A stretch of 64,000 bases of DNA. It comes from Wyeomyia smithii (taxonomy: Eukaryota; Arthropoda; Insecta; Diptera; Culicidae). Position 1 is the stretch's first letter; the number at the start of each line of letters is the position of its first letter. Under the pieces are notes generated by a model that saw only the letters and a list, made by a program, of their open reading frames with translations, did not search any database and was not told the origin of the DNA. This document shows positions 1 through 11,001 of the stretch, piece after piece. The stretch covers positions 160,387,495 to 160,451,494 of the forward strand of contig NC_073694.1 in assembly GCF_029784165.1 (NCBI RefSeq), read 5' to 3'. The position numbers and the translations under genes are program-made.

Positions 1-1689
1 TAACTAGCGTACCACAAGATTGTTCTACATTTTACCTATCCAACGACAACATAAAAATGGGATGATTTTCAAAATCTACTAGACGGCATTGGCCTAGTGA
101 AAATAATTACTGATATCCTCCATATCCTGACAGCAGTAAAACGCTTTGTTTCTATGTTTTTCCTGCACTTGGCCAACTCATCTCCGCCTGCCATTGTGAA
201 GCACCATGCAAGAGCTGCATTCCGTCACGTCCCGGTCCGAGCGTGAAGACTTTGTCATAAACAGGCTGTAGCAGTAAGCATCCTCGCGTAGTGAGAAAAC
301 AGTTTTCCCAAGGTAAACCAAGTGATTCAATGATATTGCATGTACCTACAAGAGAGGCTTGTTTCACATCTCATCTCATCTCGTCGTTGGTAACCACCAC
401 CGTCCTCGTTTTCATCCCCGCTACGTTGAGCGTAGGGGGGTGTATGTGTGTACTTGAAAGCCACCGTACAGCCGACAGTTGAACGCCTTGAAAAGTCGAG
501 GCGGCTTACCATTTGAAGCGCTTTGAGCCTGTTAATCAGAGGCAACCTTGATGGTTAACGGAAAAGTAGGACTGTAGGGCCATGAAAAAGTTTTTTCCGT
601 TTGTAGCGTAAATATTGTGTCTTTAGAAAAGGAAAGCAAATGTGGTGCGACCGAGCGATAACGGAACGAAAACAAACGACATTTTCATTATTTACAAAAC
701 TCAGCTTAATGAATACAACTGGAAATAACGAAATATTAAATCCTGTCTTTCAGCCAGTCAACAATCTGTGACTAATTTTTTCAACTTATCAATGTGAGCA
801 GAGAAAAGAAAACAAACATTTTGTCAAAGACTGTTCAAGCTTAGCACAAATTATTTGCAGTTTGTAGATTCCATGCCCTAAACTCCAAGGCAGGGAAGTG
901 TGTGCCAATGCCCAATAGACATGAACCCATCGAAATGCCCTGTATTTCATGTAATTAAAAAGCCAGTCGGCATACAAATAAACCTCATAAGTATAATTCA
1001 CGTTGGGTCCTCGTGTCGTACCATATAGTAATTAGTTGCAATATGGGACGAATGCCTTTCGGGTTACCGTCCATTTGTGATTCAATTGATTAAAAAGCTC
1101 CCCGTTATTGAACAAATCGTCGCTTCGATGCTGCAAAGCAACAGCCTCCGGGCAAATCGTGTTACGGTTTTCCAATTACAGCTCCTAGGAGGTGATACTC
1201 ATAGGACGATGCACTGAAATTGAGTTTAGTTTTTACCGCCTCTCTTATGAATGCAAATTACTGTTAAAAGCCTTGGTAGGAATGAGGAAATGCAACGTTG
1301 GTTATACCTTCATGTGGTTCAAGATGGGTTTCTATTCAAGTGTGCACTTATGAAACACTATCAAAGAACGTAAATAGAAAGCTGTAGTGGAACACTTGAA
1401 ATGTGAAAGGTTTTTTATTTGGTTGGTTACAACCATAAAACGATTTCAACGGCCCTTAAAATTTTATTCTAATATTGAATAATTTTCAGGTAAGGGCCAA
1501 AGCTTACTAATTGAGTTCCGGTCGAATTGACGAATTTGGTACCAGCTCGACCAGATCCTAAAGCTGATGAAACTTTGTTCACAGACCTTAAAAATGATTT
1601 TAAACACAAAACGTGATGTCTAAATTGCTCAGAGCTTTTTAAAATGGGCGCTCCTAAGAATGTACGGTAATGACAAAAGTTACAGAAAA
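1..1689. other. Unassigned sequence, no gene seen
   Basis: No reading frame longer than about 80 codons and none with a recognisable domain on either strand. No terminal repeats, tails or duplicated flanks were found by eye. Probably old, unrecognisable repeat or intergenic DNA. Confidence 0.5.
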
Positions 1690-2355
1690 GTTGTTAAAAG
1701 GCGTGCCACGCTGTCTTACCGGCACAATATCGGCATGTATACCTGTTACAACTCGTTACTCATGCGCCTGTGCCACACTCCATTTTTTATTCTACCGCCA
1801 AGTATCGATCGCAGAGCTTCACGCTCAAAAACTCCGAGTATTCGTCGATCAGCTTTCTTCAGTGTCCATGCTTCAAGGACCACCGAGAGGATCAGCGTCC
1901 TATAAAGCGCTAGTTTTGTGCGAATTTGCAATACACGGAACCTAAGCGACTTAAGTAGTCCGTAGAAGGCTCTGTTCGCAGCTGCAACTCGTCATATGTC
2001 ACAAGCGCATCAAGATAAACAAATTCACCAACCACTTCAAATCGTTCCCATCAATCTTCAGCGGAACTCCCACGCTCCCTTCCAGCTACCATGCACTATG
2101 TTTTGGCAGAGTGAAAGCAGAGTCCCAACCGCGCCGCTTCCCTTATATAAGGCCTAAAGGCCTCCTCCACGCCCCTACGGTCGATACCGATGATATCAAT
2201 GTCGTCCGCAAAACCAAGGAGCATGTGAGATTTCGTGATGATCGTACCGTTTTTTTGCACGTTTGCTCTTCGTACTGCAACTTCAAGGGCGATGTTAAAC
2301 AGTAAGTTGGAGAGCGTATCACCCTGCTTCAGTCCATCTAACGTTACTGAACGCT
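1690..2355 (-). pseudogene. Non-LTR retrotransposon RT fragment (LINE B family)
   Basis: Read on the minus strand from about 2355 down, the translation gives TLDGLKQGD (RT motif before the active site), then SHMLLGFADDIDIIGI (catalytic FADD) at about 2230-2170, then an EVVGEFVYLD-like stretch near 2040. It ends with LALYRTLILSVVLEAWTLK and RSILGGRIKNGVWHRRM at about 1905-1750. The same motifs occur in the same order in the longer plus-strand copy at 52.4-54.3 kb, which makes the assignment secure. The fragment lacks the endonuclease and the first RT motifs and carries stops and shifts, so it is a dead 5'-truncated copy. It abuts an R1-like fragment on the opposite strand. Confidence 0.8.
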
Positions 2356-2640
2356 GCTGTTGAAACTCAAGTTCCCTGGCGGAGTTGTGATCGTCGACTT
2401 TGCAGACGATATAACGCTAGAGGTCTACGGCGAGTCTTTCGAGAAGGTCGAGTTGACGGCGGGACTTTATACGTGAGGTCGAAGACAGGATGCACTCCAA
2501 AAAAACTGGAGTTAGCGCACCAGAAGACAGAGGTCATGGATGTGAATTACTGCAAATCAGAGCGGCAGTCAGAGTCGAAGACTGCACCATTACCTCAAAG
2601 CGATCTTTGAAGCTCTTGGGGGTTATGGTTTTCTAGGTAC
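2356..2640 (+). pseudogene. R1-clade-like RT fragment
   Basis: The plus-strand translation contains LKFPGGVVIVDFADDITLEV followed by YGESFEKVELTAG and AHQKTEVMDV. These match the layout of R1-type LINE reverse transcriptases: catalytic FADD, then a helix, then the 'AHHKTEV' segment. A related piece lies at 54417-54870. Several stops are present after VELTAG. Only the palm-thumb part remains; it starts abruptly at the junction with the LINE B fragment. Family assignment is from motif memory. Confidence 0.6.
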
Positions 2641-3954
2641 ACTAACACCCAAGCTATCAAGGCCAACCTTTCCATTGAATCCATACTTTGATTTCTGAAT
2701 GGGCAAAACAGCTCGTACAGCTTCACGAACGTTGCAGGCAAACGCACAGACGGCGATATATGGAAGTTTGGACAATTTTAAACAAGAACTCATCGCTCGT
2801 AGGAAAGGTATCAATGGGTTTATGAAGCTTTAAACACCTATATAGTCTAAAAATTGGAAAAAAAGTTCGAGAGCTCTTGTTATTTTACAGTGAGGTTTCG
2901 GAACAAGATCTTCTAATGGAAATCCTAAAATTTCGAAGACATTACTGCAGGAACAGTATTAGAGGACGCTGTCAATTGAACTTTACGTAAAATACTCGCA
3001 TTTATCGTCGAGTAGGATATCATGGAAACAAAGAAGTTTTTCGAAGCAGTCACGTGTGAATGAATCGTTCTGTTACCGACCCCTCGGTGCCAATCGCCTC
3101 CCGAGAAAAACAACCCTGCTGATAAATGACAACCAACAGTAAGCACAATAGGGACAGGCAATGTAAGGCCAGTCGAGCTCCACACTTTCAGCAATTTCAA
3201 CCATCTAAGTTCTTGAAACATTATTTTGCATATTAAAATTACTAAAAGTAATTGTAGGATATTTCAAGGTATAGGGTATTAGCTATAATTATTATTTCTA
3301 AACATTTATATTTTTCTTAAACAAATAGTGCAGGAATAGCGCGTCTAAATAATTCCCATACACAAGAGTGCAAAAGCGGAGCGTAATTAAAGGTTAGAAT
3401 TGTTGTAGCCACGTTATATTTTTTACCAAATTAAACCTATTAACAGAGCCATACGCTGATACTAGGACTGTTTATCACTATAAAGTTAGGGTCGGTAGAA
3501 GTACTAAACGTAAGTACGCTGTCACTGCTCATACGCCGCTTCAATTAATTGTACCACTTCCAGTAATTCAAAACCGCTGCTTAGCTGCGATAAATATATT
3601 CTGTTGCGAATTTGGAAACCCTTCTATCGATCTTTTGATCACCAACACGTTCTTTTCTGTTGAAAACGAACTAACCAAGGCGATCGACTTCAGAGAAGTT
3701 ATAGATAATTTGGCTTCAATTAAAGCCTGAAGAGTAAATTGCCATTATCATTGAATCTTATGAAGTGTATTTTTTTAGTCCTGCAGTGTATCAAAATCTC
3801 TAGAATTTTTTTTATCAACATTGAATTTTGAATTCGTTTCCGGACGAAGGGTGCAACCAGAAAGTTTCGCACCAGGTGCAGAGGTTTCACGCGACGCCAC
3901 TGTATGTGAGTTTAGGGAAAGAAATATTTCTCTGTGAAGAATAGCTTCGGATTC
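2641..3954. other. Unassigned sequence
   Basis: AT-rich, with no long frame and no recognised repeat. A minus frame at 2623-2814 overlaps the end of the R1-like relic and has no domain I know. Confidence 0.4.
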
Positions 3955-4400
3955 CGTTCCGTATGCTGCTTTTGTAGCACCTTCTGGACAGGGCGAGTGT
4001 GTGAAAATATCTTTCGGGTTACGGAATGCTCCGGCTGTTTTTCAAAGATTTATTAACACAGTACTGGTGTACGCCGGGTTCTTCGACGTTTGAAGGAGTT
4101 CTGATTAGAAATTATGATGAAGAAATGTCAGTTCTAGTTTACCGATATCGAGCTTCTAGGCTTTGCAGCCAGTGAAAAAGGGATAAGATCCAAAAATTCC
4201 CACATCGAGGTAATCAAAAGCCTGCCATTTCCGACCGACATTCAGCAGTTGAACAAGTGTTTGGCATTATTCTCTTCCTCTCGTCACTTAGTTTCAATGT
4301 TTGCAAGCGTGAAAGATGGTTGAACGACTTCAAACGGGCTTGCGAATCGGTTCGAGGAGATGAAGATTTCAGACTAAGTGTGTATGCCGTGTCATGGAGC
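3955..4400 (+). pseudogene. Ty3/gypsy RT-RNase H fragment
   Basis: The plus-strand frame near 3965-4070 reads YAAFVAPSGQGE then ISFGLRNAPAVFQRFINTVL. This is the conserved MPFGLRNAP-type segment just upstream of the catalytic YxDD in Ty3/gypsy polymerases. About 100 bases further on, KGIRSKNSHIEVIKSLPFPT followed by LNKCLALFSSSRHLVSMFA matches the thumb/connection region of the same family. The intervening catalytic box is destroyed. Short, frameshifted relic with no LTR visible nearby; unrelated in strand to the gypsy relic at 48-50 kb. Confidence 0.7.
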
Positions 4401-4912
4401 CAGGTACCGAGGCTTAATGGTTCCTAAGCGCGGACCATTCCAACAACTACAACGATTTCCGTGTTCAATTTTTAGAATGTTTTGGCCGACCCGCCTCAAT
4501 CAACGTTGCAAAGCGAGCGAAAAGCAAAACCTTTCGCCTCCTCTCTGCTTGAGAACGAGACATATGCTACGCTTCTCAAGTCTATAGTACACACGCTTCC
4601 GAGATACTCTTTATTCTTCATGCATTCCCCTGAGTAGCAGCAAGAGCGCACCGACACGCAAAAACTCTTTTGTATTGCTACTCAGCGACTGTAAAAGAGT
4701 ACGCTAGTTTCTGCTAGCGAGTAGGAGTACTCGACTAGAATTGTTCGACAATGAGGAGTGGCTGAAAAACTGCTCGAAAACAAAAACGCTTGCTTAATCT
4801 ACCCGGGTTTATTTCATGCACCAACAGCCAACAATGCACAGTGGTCCAAAAAGGTAAAAAGTGGAACTTAATTCCCTAGCGCCTTTCACCTTCATCTTAG
4901 CTTAACACTGTT
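4401..4912. other. Unassigned sequence
   Basis: No coding signal. The stretch lies between the gypsy relic and the left TIR of the next element. Confidence 0.4.
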
Positions 4913-5751
4913 TCCGGAACAATTGTTTAAATGAATGACCCGCATAGTTGCGAATAAAAAGTTATGAAAAGTTTGCTATACTGAAAATAAAATAAAAACA
5001 ACGTAGGTTTTATATGCTCAAATGCTTTTTTAGAGCAACTTTTTTTTTGTAAAATGTAACTAACAAAAGCTAAGTATAAAAAACTAACTTTAAAGCATCT
5101 TTGATATAAAATACTCTGTAACTCTGTTTTCAATAGGAATAGGAATTTTGTTTGTTCGGCAAAGTTTCATATTTTTGCACGTTCTAAAACTTTGCCAAAT
5201 AAACCATTTCTTTATCTCTTAACACAAAAAAGTTAGAATTTTCAATATATGAGAACCAGCTGTAACATATGCTCGCTGTACTCTAATATGAGCTGATTGG
5301 GACAAATGGAACCTACAAAAGTTTATAGTACTACAGCTTAACTTCTAGGAAAAATATTGATATCGTGATTCCTCTTGCCCTTTTTTAACCTGTACGATCT
5401 TGAAGCTATCGAGAAAATGAGCTTAAATATGCTATAACTTTTTAATGAAAAGTCCTGGAGATATATGAACTTTGGCAAAAATATGTGTTTTTTGTGCCCT
5501 AACAATTCCTTCGAACTATACTTACGTGTGAAATGTAACTAACCAAAGTTAAGTACAAAGAACTTGTACCGAATGAAGATAGGATTTTCATTTATACAAC
5601 AAAGTTTCATATTTTTAAATATTCTACAACTTTTCCGAATAAACCATGCCTCTATCTCTAAACAAATAAATGTTTTTTTAGTTAGTAAACTTTGCATAAT
5701 TTTTGCCAATTTGCAATTATGAGGGTCATTCATACAAACAATTGTTCCGAA
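4913..5751. mobile_element. Non-autonomous TIR element (MITE), about 0.84 kb
   Basis: The two ends are imperfect inverted repeats. The left end has CGGAACAATTGTTTAAATGA and the right end, reverse-complemented, has CGGAACAATTGTTTGTATGA. Similarity continues through ATGACCC and TTGC for roughly 45 bases or more. Inside, a block at about 5048-5220 (TGTAAAATGTAACTAAC, AAAGTTTCATATTTTT, AATAAACCAT) is repeated in direct orientation at about 5528-5670. No transposase frame is present, so it would depend on an unseen autonomous relative. No clear target duplication, so the superfamily is open. Confidence 0.65.
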
Positions 5752-6313
5752 GAAACACACGAGTACACACGAGGAGAGTGACGGGAGTGTGTGCATATGA
5801 TCTCGTGAGCGAATGCGAGCAAGAAAGAAAGCGAAAAAGAACGAGCGGAGAATTCTATAGTGTGTGTTAGCGGTAGCAACGAGAACCTCACATGAGGTGT
5901 TACATGCTGCTTACGAGCGAGACTAACAGCACTGGTCACAATGACGGAAATAATTGAGTAACTAAATAACCCTTATCACGGAAAGGAACTTCTTATTCCG
6001 TTTACTAACTCCGAGTAGGACGCGAGTAACCGTACAATATAGCCTAACTTGATGATCGAGACGATCATTGCACTGTGGGGCGACTCCATACAAAGGCTGG
6101 CCAAGCAAAAAAAGGGGTGCTAAATGCGACAAAAACATGGTATTTACATTTTTTTTGGGCGCTGAACTCGAATTTGGGATCCATTTTTGTTTTGGGGCCG
6201 TCAATATATAACGAAATCAAATTTTTAATATTTTTGTGGCACTTTTTTCCTTTTTTATAGAATTATATGATCTTAAACCACAAGTTGTGCCACCGGGCGT
6301 CCTCCCCATCGAA
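5752..6313. other. Unassigned sequence
   Basis: No coding signal. The stretch ends at the duplicated LINE A segment. Confidence 0.4.
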
Positions 6314-6467
6314 CCCATCGAACAAAATTCAGCAGAAGACTTTCCAACAAAGTATCGTGATCAACGTTATCAAACGCCTTCTCCATATCGAGGCTTACCA
6401 ATACTGTTTTGAATTTTCTTGAGACACTAGCCTTTGCTAAAATATTCCTCAATTGATCAAGACTATC
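6314..6467. repeat. 154-bp duplicate of LINE A RT segment 9100-9253
   Basis: By eye the segment matches 9100-9253 at every base except one (6448 C against 9234 T), in the same orientation. It encodes the RT motif-A region (LDMEKAFDNVDHD) in both places. Both copies also share the same truncated join after LLLNF, so the duplication arose from an already damaged LINE copy and is recent compared with the rest of the decay. Confidence 0.9.
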
Positions 6468-6473
6468 CATATA

Positions 6474-6684
6474 CCATAACCATAACTTGGCTAAAATAAA
6501 GGTATTCAATATCCAAGTTTTTTGTACGAAATTAAGGTTTCTTACACCAATTGAATTTAGCCTGGCTTTACACGCGCAAACTAAAAAGTCAAAGTTCTTA
6601 TCAACTGTCTTTTGTCATGTTCCACAAAACCACATGCCTAATATTTTCAATTGTTTATCCACTCTTATCATCTGTGGCCCCAGT
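6474..6684 (-). pseudogene. LINE A ORF2, displaced 3' part of RT
   Basis: Minus-strand translation from 6684 continues the frame that stops at 8782: MIRVDKQLKILGMWF, then FDFLVCACKARLNSIGVRN and LNTFILAKLW. This is the post-thumb region of the same polymerase. Joining across the insertion is supported by the duplicated 23 bases. After FILAKLW the sequence switches abruptly into the duplicated motif-A segment. Confidence 0.75.
6662..6684 (+). repeat. Left target-site duplication (23 bp) of CATGCT element copy 1
   Basis: Identical to 8781-8803; the core is CTTATCATCTGTGGCCCCAG. It lies inside LINE A RT coding sequence, so the host sequence before insertion is known. The first three bases could also belong to the hexamer tail, so the true length is 20-23 bp. 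Confidence 0.9.
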
Positions 6685-8780
6685 GTTCGCTTGTGATTTT
6701 TTTGTGTCGATTCGCAATTTTTTGCAGTTTCTCGTGCTTAAGTGCCTAAGAACTTAAAGAGAATGACAATCCCCATTTTATTCGTTGTTGTGCGTGGATT
6801 ATTTTCGTTTATCACTGTTTTCGGACCATCCATCTGCAGAGAAAAAGTGTAGTTATGAATATTGTTATGCAGTTTGAAATAAAAGCTGCAAACTAAAGGC
6901 AAGTGAGGAAAGACGTGACCTGGAAACTGCAATCATAAATGTGTGAAGATTAGTGTACACTGTGCCAGACATGATCCAGTAAAATTATATGATGATACCT
7001 GGAAGCAGCCATTTCATCCGGTGGCGGAGCGCTTCCTCGAAAGTGGTCACAATCACCAAGGAAACGATGTGATTGTTTATGTACGAGTGGTGAAAAAAAG
7101 TAACGGAATACTTTGTGCGCTGACAGCTGACTCGATGTATAAGATAAGTGCATTGTGTTTATATTTACAAAAACATGTATACTATAATTTCGCTCAGTGG
7201 TTGAGTGATTCTTTTTCGAAACTCGAGTAGATTTTTCATTTCTTCCGTTAAATATTAAATATAAGCTAGTTTTATAGAATCTTTTCTAATATTTTCAACA
7301 TTTGAATAACTTAAACTTTCACATAGTTTTGTGAGTATTTCGTTAAGCTTCATTTTTGAGATTTTTATAGCTTTTGAACAATTGTTGATTTTTGAGTGAC
7401 TATTTCAAAGTTTTGTAAATCGGGATTACATGAAAGCACGACTGTATAACTAAGTGTGTATGTTTCACTTTTCCGATTTTTCTAGCTTTTGGGCAGATGG
7501 TTTATATAATATGTTCCAATTATGACTAGTTCGGCATTTTGTTAATAAACTCAATACTATATACCGGACAATTTGGATATCTGCGTTTTTAAATAATTAA
7601 GGCTTTGTATGCATGAAACTTTGCCAAATTTTCTATTTAATAGGTAACATTCGCATCGAAATGTCGTGTCCCCGAGCGTCTGCGTCGGTAGAAGGGAAAT
7701 TAGCGGTCGTGTGCAATGCTTCGGTGTAAACCGCGTTTCCGGCCCGGGAGAGTTTTGCTCATATGAACGTTTTCGAAATGAAGTGATTTCGCGGCCTACC
7801 CAGATACTTGTTTATGTCTCACGGTGACCATTTATCCGAAAATTTCGTTCGGTAGATAAATATCGTGACTAACGAAAACGCGATGTATACCGTCCAAAGA
7901 ATCACGTCAGCCGACTTATACTCGGGATTGACAAATAGCTGGTTGCTAGGAGTGGCAAAGGCTACTTCGCGCGCGTTGTACGCAGAGGATCGTGGTGTTT
8001 GGCAAGAAAGATACTCATAGTTCGTTTCCGTAATAAGCGCGCAACATTTTTATATTCCGTTTTTCAGGTGTGATTTTCGCGGGATCGTTTTCTTTTTAAA
8101 ACAGACGAAGTAAATACGAGAGACGTCGTTAGTCGATCTGTTAGATAGAAAATATCCGGTTGACCGAACCCCTAGAGACTCCGCGTTTATACCTTTAATG
8201 AGGCCGTATTATCTTCAAATAGATCAGCAATAGCTTTCGGTATAAAGAGGATCACCCTACGAGGAGATATCCAATCATTTGAAGTTGTCTCTATTCGGTC
8301 AAAGATCCAGTATCCTTGCGTACGATTTATTGTTGCGGTGTTACATTGTCAAACTGAATAAGTTCGAATTGCATTATGAAAATCGTGGCGCGACACTTGT
8401 TCTAAAGAACCCGACGCTCGAAATCAGCGCATCGTTTACCAAAACGAACCCTGCTGTATACCTTGCCCTTTCTCCAACATCCCAGTGGTTTCTCGTGGAA
8501 GTGCAGAGGTGTTCTCGGCTTCCATAAAGCGAGTATCACGTCAACATTTTCCTATACAAACTCCTTCTTTGACCTGCATTCGGATGCGGCCGGCGCCGAT
8601 ATTGCCTAATAAACAGATTAAGGTCACCAGTTTTTACACATTGAGGATGCATGTTAGTCCCAAGCATCATCTATTGGTTCTCTGTGTAATTACTGCTGAT
8701 CTGGCAATAACGGAGTAGCAACCGCGGGCGGTCAATCATGCTCATGCTCATGCTCATGCTCATGCTCATGCATGCTCATG
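6685..8780 (+). mobile_element. CATGCT-tailed non-coding retroposon, copy 1 (2.1 kb)
   Basis: Bounded exactly by 23-bp direct repeats (6662-6684, 8781-8803) and ending in a run of CATGCT hexamers (from about 8737), as expected for target-primed reverse transcription of an RNA. No frame exceeds about 95 codons and none has a domain. From about 7240 to the end it aligns with 37170-39079 in the same orientation. Shared landmarks include AGCTTTTGGGCAG, CTAGTTCGGCATTTTGTTAA, GCATGAAACTTTGCC, GAGGATCACC and TGAGGATGCATGTT. The first 550 bases do not resemble the start of copy 2. A conserved TTTTTCAGGTGT (about 8062) looks like an unspliced acceptor site. I do not recognise the family. It may be a LINE-mobilised long non-coding RNA or the 3' part of an unknown LINE. 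Confidence 0.8.
8735..8780 (+). repeat. (CATGCT)n 3' tail of copy 1
   Basis: Tandem CATGCT hexamers with one irregular unit (CATG) near 8770, immediately before the right target duplication. A shorter run closes copy 2 at about 39056-39079. This is the position of the simple-repeat tails of many LINEs and SINEs. Confidence 0.9.
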
Positions 8781-8803
8781 CTCTTATCATCTGTGGCCCC
8801 AGT
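8781..8803 (+). repeat. Right target-site duplication (23 bp) of copy 1
   Basis: Matches 6662-6684 exactly. On the minus strand it encodes the GPQMIR stretch of LINE A RT, which resumes on the far side of the insertion. Confidence 0.9.
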
Positions 8804-9790
8804 ATACAGTTATTAAACCGTAGATAAACAGACTTGTTCTTGTTGAGTCTGATACCTGCCCAGTCTCCATATCTTTTTATTTTTTGCAGTATATCATCAA
8901 ACTCTTTATCCGTTCTGACTATTATCGTTAAATCATCCGCGTAAGCTACTATTTTTACGAATTTATCATTAATTAGAATATTCTTTACTGAGTTATAAAT
9001 TTGTCTTATCAACGGCTCCAAATAGATAGAAAATAAAATCATTGAAAGGGGACAACCTTGCCTAACGGATTTTGAGATTCTAAAACTGTTTGTAAAATGC
9101 CCATCGAACAAAATTCAGCAGAAGACTTTCCAACAAAGTATCGTGATCAACGTTATCAAACGCCTTCTCCATATCGAGGCTTACCAATACTGTTTTGAAT
9201 TTTCTTGAGACACTAGCCTTTGCTAAAATATTTCTCAATTGATCAAGACTATCAATGCATGATTTATTACCAACACAAGCTGTTTGTCCTTCCTCTAAAA
9301 TGTCTTCCATAACCGTCTGAATTCGATTGGCAAGAATTTTAGTAAAAATCTTGTAATCGGTATTTAAAAGACTGATCGGACGAAAATTTGATAATTTTTT
9401 CGAACTTCCCGATTTCGGTATCAACGTTACAAATCCTTCACAGAACACTGAAGGAGGGGTAATGTCGCCATTGAGCAAGCCGTTGTAGAATTTTAGCATA
9501 TCCTTTTTGATTGAATCAAAATGCTTGTTGTAGAACTCATAACAAATTCCATCTGGTCCGGGTGTCTTCTTTTTCGTACAATTGTTGATAGTTACTTTCA
9601 ACTCTTCCTCTGTAATTTCCCTTATCATATTCAAAGATTCTTCTCCACTTAATCGCTTTTTAACAACTTTTAAAGAATCCGAAACATCAACCAGCGTTTC
9701 ACATTTTTTGAACGCTTTAGAAAAATAATCAAACAAATATAACTTCAGATTACTTACTCCTCTAACTTCTTTATCATCGTCAACCAGCAT
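8782..9790 (-). pseudogene. LINE A ORF2, reverse transcriptase
   Basis: Minus strand, two overlapping frames. The first (9790-9080) contains CTKKKTPGPDGICYEFYNKH, EGFVTLIPKSGSSKKLSNFR and PISLLNTDYKIFTKILANRI, then the motif-A VSLDMEKAFDNVDHD. The second (9111-8776) contains SKSVRQGCPLSMILFSIYLE, the catalytic AYADDLTIIV and GIRLNKNKSVYL. Between motif A and RQGCPLS only about 45 residues are present where L1-type enzymes have about 60, and the frame changes, so roughly 15-20 codons are deleted near 9105. It would synthesise cDNA at a nicked target if intact; here it is inactive. Confidence 0.9.
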
Positions 9791-10054
9791 ATCTATTCAA
9801 TTACTCTTTGCTCTTTCTGCTTTCTCTATCTCAGTTTTATAAATTAGCGCATTAACGAACTTGATTTCTTCAGTAACATCTTCATCTAAGTTTTGTCTAT
9901 TCGACAGTTCGATTAACGTTCTGTATAAAACACTTTTCGTTCTGCAATCTCTCGGTTAAATTCAATAGATTTCTGTTTATAAAACTGTTTAACTTTGGCC
10001 TCAAAATGTCTTGTCCACCAGTCACATAGATTGTTACAATAGCTTATTCGCTTC
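9791..10054 (-). pseudogene. LINE A ORF2, linker between endonuclease and RT
   Basis: Minus-strand pieces WWTRHFEAKVKQFYKQKSIE and FNREIAERKVFYTER continue ORF2 between the two catalytic domains, but stops and shifts break the frame. No catalytic residues are expected here. Confidence 0.6.
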
Positions 10055-10816
10055 CTATTCAAAGCAAAACTCATTTTCGCAAACATCATCGTCTATGAAT
10101 GTCTTGTTGATTTTCCAATATCCTTTTCCATAATGAAACGCTAAATCTATTTTATTAACCCTAAACTTGATCAACTTTGCTCTGTGATCTGAGAATGGAA
10201 CACAAATCGTTTCAAATTTTGCTACAGAATCAATAAATTCTTGGGGCCCATAGAACCTATCGATTCTCGATGCTGAGAGTCCCCTAAAAAAGGAAAACTC
10301 CTTTGCTTGTCTTTTAACACATATTTCCACATCTTTCAGTGACAAACCTGTCGTAAGTGCACGTAGGTTGTTGCAATAATTTTTAGTAATTCCTTTGTTA
10401 TCACCTGGTTCTAATATACAATCAAAATCACCACCAATAATATGATATTTGACCACACATTTATTTAAGTGAACTGCAATGTCATTTGAGAATATCTTGT
10501 CCCTCTCCCTTTTGTTTTGGTAACCAGCGTACGCATACATATTGCTATAGTTAATATCATTCACACCATTAAGGTCGCAGATGACGTCACTGAACGAAAG
10601 GCCCCGTCGAATCAGGATTGCTGTTCCCTGATTGTTAGCAACATTAACGATTGCGTTATGAGTGTGTATAAAACCAAAGTTCTTGAAGGCTACTTCCTGA
10701 CAAAAATCTATATCCGAATCACTATTCCTAACAAAATCACCAAACAATGACAACTTAATCCGAGTTTGAATGGCGTTCAAGTTTATAGTTGACAATGTAC
10801 ATAAATAGTTCGTCAT
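10055..10816 (-). pseudogene. LINE A ORF2, APE-type endonuclease domain
   Basis: A 253-codon frame starting at 10816. It shows the order of the APE-like endonuclease of non-LTR elements: STINLNAI near the start, DIDFCQEV (metal-binding Glu) at about residue 40, IIGGDFDCIL (catalytic Asp-Phe-Asp), SRIDRFY and the terminal SDHRAK (catalytic Asp-His). This enzyme nicks target DNA to prime reverse transcription. The domain itself looks intact; the protein is cut off from RT by the broken linker downstream. The start lies 186 bases after the ORF1 stop, as in a two-ORF LINE. Confidence 0.85.
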
Positions 10817-11001
10817 TTTTAGTTCATGGATTCTAACCTACTTTTGCATGACTGAACGTGACCTACTTCTAGTGGTCGCCATTTTGCCAACACTTTCAAC
10901 GGCGAGACGTCCATGTTCACATTTTCCATCGTCTTTTGCGAAGCCTCTGATGCTACCGCTGAATCCTGCTGTGTCAAGATGACAGGCATCTCTTTATCGT
11001 T

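Noticed and set aside
4400..4600. Short plus frame after the gypsy fragment as part of pol
   Set aside because: No gypsy motif continues beyond about 4400 and the composition changes.
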